Under the pieces are notes generated by a model. That model did not search any database. It was not told where the DNA came from and was given only the letters and a program-made list of their open reading frames with translations. From Chloroflexota bacterium (lineage in GTDB: Bacteria; Chloroflexota; UBA11872), in the NCBI GenBank assembly GCA_026707585.1, contig JAPOWQ010000036.1, positions 1-64,000 on the forward strand: 64,000 nucleotides of DNA, read 5' to 3'. A program made the translations under genes and the position numbers. This document shows, one piece after another, positions 1 through 8,549 of the stretch. Each line of letters opens with the position of its first letter. The first letter of the stretch is position 1.

Positions 1-78
1 TCCCGGCCCTACGATTTCCCCCGGACGATCCGAGGGTCCTGCAACATACAAGGGGTCGTCTGACGTGGCGTCGTGCAC

Positions 79-834
79 TTATCGGATGCGCAGCCTGCGC
101 AGCACTATGTCGGCCACGACCAGCGTAAAGACCACCAGAACCAGCAAGCCAAAGCTTGCCGTCCGGTTTAACGCACTTACGGCCATAGCGGCCACGCCTA
201 TCGACACCAGGATGGCATGGCGGGTGAGCGCCCAGGTTGCCAGCTCTTTTGGGGTGGCGGCGGATCCGCGCCGCAGCCAGAATTCAAGGGTCCAGGAGGC
301 GAACAGCGCGCCGAAAGACACAGTGCCCACCACCGCAAGGACGTTGAGTCCGTGCGCCGGATTGGTGAAGACAAGCTGAAAGCCCAACAGGATGGGGCAG
401 GTCACCATGCCCATAGCCATGGCCAGCCAGAGCCAACGCGTCGTGTCGATCCGCTCGCGCGGTGGAGTCGCGGAAGCCTCGTAGCCGCGTGGCTCCGGGT
501 CGCTTAGGTCCAGGGCGAATTGGAATCGGCTGTCGAGATCGATTTCGGGGCCTGGGGCGGCTGCTTCGCGGCGGATAGGACTCGCCATTCGCTGCCCCGG
601 CGGATTGGCTGCGGATTGCGACTCGCCGCGGGACTCACCGTGGCGGACTCGGATGGGGGGATTCTCGTCCCCGCGCTGGCTGTTGCGGGGTGGCAATTCA
701 TCGCCCTTGGGCTTGGTCTCGGGCTTTCTGACACCAGCTTCTCGGATGGAGAGGTGAGAGCCGGGCGCGCGGCGAGACCCACGGCTGACGCCGCGCTGGC
801 GTGAGACGCGGTGGTTGGCCTCGGGCGCGCGCAC
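79..834 (-). CDS. Predicted multi-pass membrane protein, unknown function; last gene of the dinB/Mre11-like/Rad50-like run
   Basis: ORF with a charged N-terminal half and about four hydrophobic helices in the C-terminal half. GTG start shares one base with the TAG stop of the upstream gene (TAGTG), suggesting translational coupling. Confidence 0.65.
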   Translation of the reverse strand: MRAPEANHRVSRQRGVSRGSRRAPGSHLSIREAGVRKPETKPKGDELPPRNSQRGDENPPIRVRHGESRGESQSAANPPGQRMASPIRREAAAPGPEIDLDSRFQFALDLSDPEPRGYEASATPPRERIDTTRWLWLAMAMGMVTCPILLGFQLVFTNPAHGLNVLAVVGTVSFGALFASWTLEFWLRRGSAATPKELATWALTRHAILVSIGVAAMAVSALNRTASFGLLVLVVFTLVVADIVLRRLRIR

Positions 835-3821
835 TAGCCGGCGTTACGGATGTCGCGGTTCGCCGGCATGGCAGCACCCGCGTTCTCGTTTATCAGGCGT
901 GTCACGCGATCGAAGCGACCGAGGCCGGCTGTAGGCGACTGACCGATGGCGATAACCTGCGGATAACGTTGTGCTGCCTGTCCCCGGCAGGCCGTCGCTG
1001 TTACGGCCTGCAGGATTGCTCCGTCGTGATCCGTCGGCGATTGCTCTAGCCAAATGAAGGCCGGCAAGTCCGTGGCATCCAGCGGAGGACCGGCAATCGC
1101 AAAAGCCAGCGCCAACGCCCACTCCACCGGCTCGCGGCTTGGGCCGTCCATATCGCACGGCGCGCGCCACCTGCTCGCCTGCGGATCCCACACTTCCACA
1201 CCAAGGTCCTGACCGACTTGGGCATCCCAATAGCGACCAGCGCTGGCTGCCGGCAGGATCATCCGCAACTCGCGTTCAATAGCTGCCGGCAAGTTCTCCA
1301 GCGAGGCGTCCAGCGCACCGCGGACAATGGTCTGGCCGATCTCGCGAACTTTCCGAGCTCGCAGCGCCCGGTCCAGACGGTCTTGCGCATCGGCAGAATC
1401 GATATCCGTGTGTTCGGCGCCGGCTCGCAGTTCCAGTGTTTGTACGCGAGTTTCGGTCCGGCGCGCCGCCCCGCGGGCCTGGCGCAGCGAACGGCGAAAC
1501 CAGTCGGCGTCGAGCGACTCTGCATCCAGATCCGGGATGGCGGCATGCGCCTCAGCTGCGCTGGGATTTGCGTCAGCGGCGATTCCCAGGGCGCGCAACG
1601 CTGCCGCCAGATCGGTCGTGTGTCGCCTGGAGGCGGCGCGTACGGTTCGGCCCCGTAGGGCGGCGCCGCGCGCGGCAATGTGGGACCGCTCGCTACCAAC
1701 TTGTGCGGCGATGGCCGCCAGTTGCGCCATCTGCACGGCGCGCGCACGATCCTGCGCGCCTTCGGCATCGGTACCGCGCCGGCGGGCAATCCGAGCATCC
1801 AGCTCGGTTAGTTCGTCGCTGGCCCGGGTCTCGTCCCGGATCGCTACCTGTCGCCTGAGCTCCAAGTCGGCGCTGCCGCTTAACTGCCGCTGCAGCTCCT
1901 GGACCCTGCGCAGCGTGTTGCGCCGCGACTTCTCTATGGCCTGCCGGGACGTCCCGATGTGCAGTTCGTTCGCCAGGCGCTCCGCCGACCGTCGTGCGTC
2001 GGCTGCTCGTACCAGCTGCATTCGCCGTTCGGCTGCGGCGGCGATGAGTTGCTGCTCTGGATCGCTGTGGTTCTTCGTTGCCACTCGTGCTTCCAGTCGA
2101 CGAACGTCCCGCTCGGCGTCTTCAGCCTCCTGCGCCACGGCGTCCGCTTGCAGGCGAAGTTCGGTTGCATCACCCCGACTGTCGCCATCGGCCAAGTGCC
2201 GCAAACGAGCCGTCGCACTGTCCCGCAGGACCGTGGCCCTGTCCGCATTGGACGGGACTTCCAAGCCCAGATCCTCGAGTTGCCGCTCGATGCGGGTTTG
2301 GGCATCCCTTGCCTGCGCGGCTGCCAGAAGCTGGTGTTCCGTCTGTTCAAGCGCGCCCGACACGCTGTTCAGTTCTCGTTCCAGGTGGTCGGCACTCTCA
2401 GCTTCGCCACGGTCCGCCAGAGTTAACCAGATGCCCGCCAGCGTGCCTGCCATGCCCACGAGGAGCCCCAGGGGCGCGAGCGGCGCGAAAGCCAGAAGTC
2501 CCACCACTCCTGCCGTCAGCCCCGCCGCCGCGCTGCCGGCGGCCAGTCGCCGCCATCCTGCCCGTAGCTGGGTGCGGCGGTCATGGGCCCGAACCGCTAT
2601 CTCGAGGGCGTTCAGTTGCTCGTGAAGCGCCGCCGCCTCGGCCTCGGCCGTCTCCGCATCGTCGCCGTCTGCGGCCGCCTGGTCCAGCCACGCGCTCCAG
2701 AGGCGGTGCGCTGCGGGCAGATGCGTATCTTCGTTGGCCCGGTCACTTAGCGTGCGTGCACGCTTCGCCTGTGCGGCTAAGCGCTCTGACTTGCTCCGGC
2801 TGGCTGAGAGTTCCTGGCGAGCGCGTTCCAGTGCCGTTACGTCGTCGCCGACGGCTGTACTCGTGCGGCGTGCCTCTGCGGCGGCCGCGGCGGCGGTGTC
2901 GGCTCGCTGATAGGCGGCCAGTCCGCGTTCCAGCGTCGTCAGCCGTTGTTCGCTCGCCGTCAACTCGGAGCGGAGGTGGCTCAGCGCAGCCATCTGGGTC
3001 TCGAACTCGGCTCGCCGTTCACGCGCGGTCTGAAGCCGCTGAGCGGCTGCGTCCCGGTGGTCCAGCAAGTGCGCCAGCGCAAGCGCGTGATCGGCATGCT
3101 CAAGGTGGCGCTCGAAACTCTCCGCCAGCGTCGCCATGCGCGTCCGCTCGTCCTCGGCCTCGGCGACCAAACGCTCGGCTTCCTCAAGCTGATGAACCGC
3201 GCGCGCAGCCCGGTCGCGCTTGCGCAGGTACTCAAGCCGCTGAACTTCGGCAGCGGCGGCGTTATGGGCCTCGGCCGCCTTGGCCAGCGCGACGTGCAGC
3301 GACGCCACGCGCTCGGCTTCCTGGAGGTTCTGGCCCACCTCGACAGAGGCGGCCAGCACGTTCATTCGGCGTGAGCCAAGCCAGGCTCGAACGACATCGC
3401 GCAGTCGGCCCGCCAGCGGCTCCAGGTCGCGTGGCGGCCAGATAAGCGCGGCCATTGCCTCGCTGTCGGCGCCTAGCAGCCGTTCCAGTTCGCGTTCGAT
3501 GCGGCCGCTGCCTGTCACTGGGACCAATCCCGACGGCCCGCCTCGCGCCAGCGCCGTCGTGAGGCGACCATCGCGCGCAATTCGCCGTTCAATGGCATAG
3601 GCCGCGCCGCCGGTCACAATGGACGCACCGACCAGCGCGCCTTCCCGGCGGCCGAATCCCGGCGCCACGTCGCCGAAGAGCGCACAGCGCAGCGCAGCGC
3701 TGAGTGTGTCCGCCGTTTGGGGTGGTGCGTCGATCAGTTGGCGGCCGCGCGGCATGAACGCGATATCCACGTCGTCAACGTCGCCGACGTGATGGGCGAT
3801 CAGTCGCTCGAGGAATATCAC
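834..3821 (-). CDS. Rad50/SbcC/YhaN-like coiled-coil ATPase-fold protein with degenerate nucleotide-binding motifs
   Basis: 995 aa. N-terminal 'GRQLIDAPPQTADTLSAALRCALFG' aligns with the Rad50/YhaN pattern 'G..vI.GPNGAGKSTLLEAIrFALFG'. Long Ala/Arg/Glu-rich coiled coil with two central TM-like helices as in YhaN. C-terminus resembles an ABC signature/Walker B region ('MDGPSREPVEWALALAFAIAG...LPAFIWLEQSPTDHD'). Confidence 0.75.
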   Translation of the reverse strand: MIFLERLIAHHVGDVDDVDIAFMPRGRQLIDAPPQTADTLSAALRCALFGDVAPGFGRREGALVGASIVTGGAAYAIERRIARDGRLTTALARGGPSGLVPVTGSGRIERELERLLGADSEAMAALIWPPRDLEPLAGRLRDVVRAWLGSRRMNVLAASVEVGQNLQEAERVASLHVALAKAAEAHNAAAAEVQRLEYLRKRDRAARAVHQLEEAERLVAEAEDERTRMATLAESFERHLEHADHALALAHLLDHRDAAAQRLQTARERRAEFETQMAALSHLRSELTASEQRLTTLERGLAAYQRADTAAAAAAEARRTSTAVGDDVTALERARQELSASRSKSERLAAQAKRARTLSDRANEDTHLPAAHRLWSAWLDQAAADGDDAETAEAEAAALHEQLNALEIAVRAHDRRTQLRAGWRRLAAGSAAAGLTAGVVGLLAFAPLAPLGLLVGMAGTLAGIWLTLADRGEAESADHLERELNSVSGALEQTEHQLLAAAQARDAQTRIERQLEDLGLEVPSNADRATVLRDSATARLRHLADGDSRGDATELRLQADAVAQEAEDAERDVRRLEARVATKNHSDPEQQLIAAAAERRMQLVRAADARRSAERLANELHIGTSRQAIEKSRRNTLRRVQELQRQLSGSADLELRRQVAIRDETRASDELTELDARIARRRGTDAEGAQDRARAVQMAQLAAIAAQVGSERSHIAARGAALRGRTVRAASRRHTTDLAAALRALGIAADANPSAAEAHAAIPDLDAESLDADWFRRSLRQARGAARRTETRVQTLELRAGAEHTDIDSADAQDRLDRALRARKVREIGQTIVRGALDASLENLPAAIERELRMILPAASAGRYWDAQVGQDLGVEVWDPQASRWRAPCDMDGPSREPVEWALALAFAIAGPPLDATDLPAFIWLEQSPTDHDGAILQAVTATACRGQAAQRYPQVIAIGQSPTAGLGRFDRVTRLINENAGAAMPANRDIRNAG

Positions 3822-4915
3822 GACATGGCCTTCGTGGGTTCGCGTCGTCGGGCAATCTCGACGACACGCGCCCGTGCTGCGGCGATCATCTCGCGCTCGC
3901 TGTCGTCGCTGACAGCCGCCATAAGTCGCTCGCTGGTTCGTCTTGCATTGACCAGGAAGGACGAGCGCGCCGAGTCGCTCGTTTCGTTCGGGCCGTCTTC
4001 GACGGTCAAGTGGTCAATGGCCAAGCGCAGCAGCGTGCCAGTCGACGCGGCACGCTCAATCAATGCTGGGGGATTCAGGTTGTGCCAGGCCGCTCGCGAA
4101 ATGCGTCCGTGCAACTCGACATCGAGAATGCTTGCGACGCCCAGTTCCCTGGCAACCAGATTCGCCACCTCGCCGCCCGACTTTGGCGAGTCGATTTCGA
4201 GCAGCGATGGCCGCAGCACTTCCGTCGGCACGAACGTCGGAATCACCCCGGCGGCCGGGTCGATATCCAAGATCACAAATCCGGGCTCCGCTCGTCGTTC
4301 CAGCGAAGGGCCGGCCCAGGCCGTCGCGACTGAAGGGACATCGTCCAGGCCATCCGATCCTGCGCCAGGGGCCCTGGTGTCGACGACCATGTCGGCGGAT
4401 CCCGCAGGCATAGCCGGCTCGGCGCGTTCGCTGTCAGCCGTGACAATGTCGATGGTCACATCAGCGGCGTCGCTATTCGCGGCTGAGCCGGCAGTGACGA
4501 AGCCAATCTGTAGATTGGCGACTGACACCACCGTGGGCCCTGACGCCTGCGCACTTAGGACCGCGTCGACGAAACCGACTTCAGCCAGAAAGTCGGTGCC
4601 GTCCGTGCCGGGGCCTGGCGGTGCGCCGGTCGCGACCACGGTCATTCCCGCGCGCCGAGCGGATCTCAGCGGGCCCATGGCGGCGCGCACGATTTCCAGC
4701 GAGGGCGACGACTGCGCAAACAGACCGTCGCCACACACCAGCGCCTGGCACCCCGCCCGTGCCGACTGTTCAAGAACCCCGGCAAACGCTCGATGCGCCA
4801 GCGCGCCGTAAAGATCGCGTTGCGAAGGCGGCAGCACGGCCGGGTGCGCGCCAAGCTGAAAGCCTGCGGCTACGGCAAGACGGGCGCGACCTTCGATAGA
4901 TCCAACGATACGCAC
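3818..4915 (-). CDS. Mre11/SbcD/YhaO-like metallophosphoesterase-fold protein with degenerate metal-binding motifs
   Basis: ORF extends to 4996; GTG at 4915 with AAGGA upstream is a plausible start. 'LAVAAGFQLGAHPAVLPPSQRDLYGALAHRAFAGVLEQSARAGCQALVCGDGLFAQSSPSLEIVRAAMGPLRSARRAGMTVVATGAPPG' follows the SbcD/Mre11 N-terminal pattern. 4-nt overlap (GTGA) with the Rad50-like gene. Confidence 0.6.
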   Translation of the reverse strand: MRIVGSIEGRARLAVAAGFQLGAHPAVLPPSQRDLYGALAHRAFAGVLEQSARAGCQALVCGDGLFAQSSPSLEIVRAAMGPLRSARRAGMTVVATGAPPGPGTDGTDFLAEVGFVDAVLSAQASGPTVVSVANLQIGFVTAGSAANSDAADVTIDIVTADSERAEPAMPAGSADMVVDTRAPGAGSDGLDDVPSVATAWAGPSLERRAEPGFVILDIDPAAGVIPTFVPTEVLRPSLLEIDSPKSGGEVANLVARELGVASILDVELHGRISRAAWHNLNPPALIERAASTGTLLRLAIDHLTVEDGPNETSDSARSSFLVNARRTSERLMAAVSDDSEREMIAAARARVVEIARRREPTKAMS

Positions 4916-5049
4916 GGAGACAAGCTCATCCTTGCCCCCCGTGTCGCGGGCTGCACAAGCCGTGCCGCCCGCCGTCGGCGATGGTAGCACCAACAAGAGG
5001 GCTCGGCGTCGGTCAGTTCAAGCGGCACTGGCGAGCCGATTCCGAGCGC

Positions 5050-5607
5050 CTAGACCAATGCGTAGAGCGCTGGCACGCGTCTGCCAAGCTGCCGTGTCGG
5101 TTCCAGGTGTGTACGCGACGTCCTCGACTCCAACCGGATGCCGCATCCGTCATGTACGTATCGTCGCGATCCGTCTTCAATGACCAGCGTGTAGTCGCGC
5201 ATCCGCCGATGCAGGTCGCGCAGGACCAAGTCGACAACCGGAAACGTAAAGTTCCAGGTGGCCACGCGCTCGTGCGGTGCCCGTCCCGGATGGAAGCGAA
5301 GTCCGGTGCGCGCCGCGAACACCTCGCGGTGGACCTGATGACCCCAACTGACAAACAGCCGCGCCTCGCGCGTTCGGCGTCCTAGCACATGAGCCGGCCC
5401 GTGCCGCAGTGTCTGGCGAGCCACTTCACGGAGCACCACATCTCGCCCTGGCGCCGGGTGCCGGAGGGCGTAGCGGTACAGACGGCGAAGCCTGGCCATC
5501 GCCATTCGGCTGGCGGAGGTATCGGGCCCGCCGGCCTCGGCCGTGGCGTGGCCGCTGGCCACTTCGAGGCGCAGCAGGGCGCGGAACTCATCGGGCAGTC
5601 GCGACAT
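5050..5607 (-). CDS. Conserved-looking protein of unknown function (about 185 aa), second gene after dinB
   Basis: ATG at 5607 preceded by AAGGAG at SD spacing (minus strand gcgaaggagcgcccgATG). Co-directional with dinB. Confidence 0.6.
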   Translation of the reverse strand: MSRLPDEFRALLRLEVASGHATAEAGGPDTSASRMAMARLRRLYRYALRHPAPGRDVVLREVARQTLRHGPAHVLGRRTREARLFVSWGHQVHREVFAARTGLRFHPGRAPHERVATWNFTFPVVDLVLRDLHRRMRDYTLVIEDGSRRYVHDGCGIRLESRTSRTHLEPTRQLGRRVPALYALV

Positions 5608-5670
5608 CGGGCGCTCCTTCGCAGGCGATGGCTGCTCTGGCAACGGTGCAGAGTCGAAGAACGCAACGGC

Positions 5671-6924
5671 TCATCCCAGGACATCCTCACGCCAGGCGTA
5701 GCGCTCGCGATCCATGCGGGCGCTCGATCCCAGCAGGGCCGCATGCGTGACGACTGCATCGCCAAAGCGCGCCCGAACCTCGTCCATGGCGACTTCCAGC
5801 GCGCGACGATCGCGCTCATTCATTGACCTCAGCGCAAGTTGCCGCAGTGACGCCGACTGAACGCCCGATACATGAACCCCAACCAGCCGGTAGAGGTCCT
5901 GGTCACGCGCTTCTCGCATTAGCAGGTCCCGGATGGCGCCAAAAATGGTCCGTGTCTGGTCGGTTGGCTTGGTCAGCGTGACCTGCCGCGTGATCGTTCG
6001 GAAGTCTGCGTACCGCAGCTTTAGGACCACGGTGCGTCCCGCGAGCCCCTTCGCGCGTAAGCGTTGTGCAACGTGATCGGCGAGCTGGCGCAGGTAGCGC
6101 AGAACGAGCGCGCGATTACCGGTGTCGCGGCCGAATGTGACCTCGTTGCCTACGGACTTGGCCGTTCGCTCGCTCTCGACATCGCGACCATCGATCCCAC
6201 GAGCCAGGGTGGCTGGCTTACGCAGTTCGCGCATCCGCGCCGGATCGCGGCGCGCAAGATCTCCGATGCTGCGGATTCCGCGGACAGCCAGGCGGGCTTC
6301 GGTCTTTGGACCGATGCCCCAGATCATTCGCACCGGCAGCGGAGCAAGAAAACCTTGCTCGGCGCCTGGCGGCACAATCCGACGACCGTCGGGCTTGGCC
6401 AGGGTCGAGGCGATCTTGGCGACAGACTTGCTGGTCGAGATGCCCACGGAAATCGGTAGATCAACAGTTGTTCGTACCTGGTCCCGAATATGGTCGGCAA
6501 TCGTCCCGGGCGTTCCGAAGCGCCGCTCGCAGCCCGTGACGTCCAGAAATGCCTCGTCCAGCGATAGTGGCTCAACCAGCGGCGTATAGCTCCGGAAGAT
6601 GCGCATGACCTCAACGGACACATCGGCGTACAGCCGCATACGTCCGGGGACGAACTCGGCCTGTGGGCAAAGCCCGGCCGCCTGGCGCAGCGGCATCGCC
6701 GACCGGACGCCAAAGGCGCGAGCCTCATAGGAAGCGGCTGCCACGACGCCCCGCGCATCCCGTGCTCCGCCCACGATGACGGGGCGACCGCGCAATGCCG
6801 GTTGTTCCCGCTGCTCAACCGACGCATAGAAGGCGTCCATGTCCGCGTGCACGATTACCCGCTGCCCCCGCCACTCGGCGGGCGGGCGGCAGCGCTCCGC
6901 AGTGGTGACACGCGTCGTATCCAT
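5671..6924 (-). CDS. dinB: DNA polymerase IV (Y-family translesion polymerase)
   Basis: 'RVIVHADMDAFYASVEQREQPALRGRPVIVGG', 'YTPLVEPLSLDEAFLDVTG', 'ISVGISTSKSVAKIAS', 'WGIGPKTEARL': canonical Y-family motifs. Confidence 0.97.
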   Translation of the reverse strand: MDTTRVTTAERCRPPAEWRGQRVIVHADMDAFYASVEQREQPALRGRPVIVGGARDARGVVAAASYEARAFGVRSAMPLRQAAGLCPQAEFVPGRMRLYADVSVEVMRIFRSYTPLVEPLSLDEAFLDVTGCERRFGTPGTIADHIRDQVRTTVDLPISVGISTSKSVAKIASTLAKPDGRRIVPPGAEQGFLAPLPVRMIWGIGPKTEARLAVRGIRSIGDLARRDPARMRELRKPATLARGIDGRDVESERTAKSVGNEVTFGRDTGNRALVLRYLRQLADHVAQRLRAKGLAGRTVVLKLRYADFRTITRQVTLTKPTDQTRTIFGAIRDLLMREARDQDLYRLVGVHVSGVQSASLRQLALRSMNERDRRALEVAMDEVRARFGDAVVTHAALLGSSARMDRERYAWREDVLG

Positions 6925-6928
6925 GTCC

Positions 6929-6955
6929 GAAGGATACCGTACAATATACGTACGG
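6929..6955 (-). promoter_or_regulatory. Candidate LexA operator/promoter of dinB
   Basis: GAAGGATACCGTACAATATACGTACGG (+ strand), 23/27 identical to the element at 8483-8509 upstream of lexA. Contains the perfect palindrome CCGTAC-N7-GTACGG (6937-6955). Confidence 0.75.
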
Positions 6956-7076
6956 ACAAATTACGAACACGCGGTCGACGTGCGCAGTTCATGTCGAACG
7001 GTCGCTTGACGGACGACACGCGTGAGCTGGATGCAGTCTCGGACCGTGCGACGCCCTGCGTGGCTCGGGCGTTCCG

Positions 7077-7784
7077 CTAGAGGCTGTTTCGAGCTAGCGC
7101 CAATTCCTGAGCGCCCAGTTCTCCGTCGGTGTGTTCCAGCACACGCCGAAAGGCGACTGTGGCCGTCACGGAGTCCCCGGCCATTTGGTAGGCGCGCGCC
7201 AGGGCGAAATCCCAGCGGACGGAGGGGCGATCCGGCCGACTGGCTTCGAGGCGCGCCAGCGCGCGCCGCGCCGTGGCTGGCGACACCTCAACAGCTAGTT
7301 CAGCCAGCACGAGGTCTGCGGTAACTGCTGCTGTGGGCTTGAGCCGTTGGGCATGCTGCAACGCCTCAAGCGCGCCCGGCGCGTCGCCGGCCTTCAGGCG
7401 CACACGGCCTAGCGCTTGCCACACGGCCGAACCTTCAGCGCCGTGCTCCACCGCGGCTTCCAAGCACCGTGCGGCCGAGGCGTGATGGCCGGCGGCGTCC
7501 AGCGCGGCCGCCACGTTGCGATAGAGCCGCGGCCTTAGATCGTCGGCGCCCGATGCGCCAGTTGCTGTGTCAAGCGCCAGATCAAAGGCCTCGCGTGCCG
7601 CCGAACTGTTTCCCTCGGCGGCGTAGCGAACCCCCAGACTGGCCAGGTGCAACGCTGATAAGCGGATTTCCGGGCTGGGTGCTGCGGCGTCAACGGCCAG
7701 TAAGGCGCACTGGGCTGCGGCGTCAACGGCGCCGGCTGCGATCAGATCGGCAATATCGTCGCGGCGATCGTGAATATGCGGCAC
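7077..7784 (-). CDS. TPR-repeat protein immediately downstream of lexA
   Basis: Tandem TPR-like helices ('AVWQALGRVRLKAGDAPGALEALQHAQRLKPTA', 'WDFALARAYQMAGDSVTATVAFRRVLEHTDGE'). Starts 14 nt after the lexA ORF end. Confidence 0.75.
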   Translation of the reverse strand: MPHIHDRRDDIADLIAAGAVDAAAQCALLAVDAAAPSPEIRLSALHLASLGVRYAAEGNSSAAREAFDLALDTATGASGADDLRPRLYRNVAAALDAAGHHASAARCLEAAVEHGAEGSAVWQALGRVRLKAGDAPGALEALQHAQRLKPTAAVTADLVLAELAVEVSPATARRALARLEASRPDRPSVRWDFALARAYQMAGDSVTATVAFRRVLEHTDGELGAQELALARNSL

Positions 7785-7797
7785 GGCTCGGGCCGTG

Positions 7798-8397
7798 TCA
7801 GAGCCGCCGCATGATCGAGGTCACCCGCCCTTGCACGCGAACAGCGTCGGCGTAGATTGGCGCCATGTCGGCATTGGCTGGTTGCAGGCGGACGCGGTCA
7901 GCCTCGCGAAAGATCCGCTTCAGCGTCACCGAGCCGTCATCCAGCATGGCCACGCCAATCTCCCCATCGCGAACCGTCTCAACCGGCTCCACGATCACGA
8001 GGTCTCCGTCGCAAATGTGGTCCTCAATCATGCTGTCGCCGCGCACCCGCAGGGCATAGGCGCTGCTGTTTGGCGACATGTCGGCGGCGACCGCGACTGT
8101 ATCCAGCCGTTCTTCATAAGCATCAATCGGAGCCCCGGCGGCAATCTCGCCAACGATCGGCACATTCACCACCCCGCCGGGGATGCCGCCGCTCAGGATT
8201 TCGATGCCGTGCGACTGGCCGGATCGCCGGATGTACCCCTTGCGCTCCAGCACCTCCAGGTGCTGCTGCACGGTGGCCGGCGCGAGACCCAAACCGGCAC
8301 CAATCTCGCGCACGCTCGGCGTATAGCCCTCGTCCTGCACAAACCGCTCGATTGTCTGCAACACACGATGCTGGCGTTGTGTCAGCGGATCGCCCAC
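7798..8397 (-). CDS. lexA: LexA SOS repressor
   Basis: Winged HTH 'LTQRQHRVLQTIERFVQDEGYTPSVREIGAGLGLAPATVQQHLEVLERKGYIRR' and S24 domain 'LRVRGDSMIEDHICDGDLVIVEP' with the catalytic Ser context. Confidence 0.96.
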   Translation of the reverse strand: MGDPLTQRQHRVLQTIERFVQDEGYTPSVREIGAGLGLAPATVQQHLEVLERKGYIRRSGQSHGIEILSGGIPGGVVNVPIVGEIAAGAPIDAYEERLDTVAVAADMSPNSSAYALRVRGDSMIEDHICDGDLVIVEPVETVRDGEIGVAMLDDGSVTLKRIFREADRVRLQPANADMAPIYADAVRVQGRVTSIMRRL

Positions 8398-8482
8398 CGC
8401 AAGCCGTCCTTGCGCGCGCCTCGGTGCTCGTCGCGTGCACGGTGTGTGCCACGCTCCAGGCCCAGAGTCCTAACGTGCAGTT

Positions 8483-8509
8483 GAAGGATACCGGACAATA
8501 AGCGAACGG
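8483..8509 (-). promoter_or_regulatory. Candidate LexA operator/promoter of lexA-TPR
   Basis: GAAGGATACCGGACAATAAGCGAACGG (+ strand), 23/27 identical to the dinB element. Half-sites CCGGAC-N7-GAACGG. Confidence 0.7.
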
Positions 8510-8549
8510 TCAAGCGGAGCGGTGACGCCGGAGTGCAGATGCCGTGAAC

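Noticed and set aside
1327-3445. Long plus-strand ORFs (432 and 455 aa) opposite the Rad50-like gene
   Set aside because: S/A/R/P-rich composition typical of GC-biased antisense frames; the minus-strand ORF shows family patterns and operon spacing.
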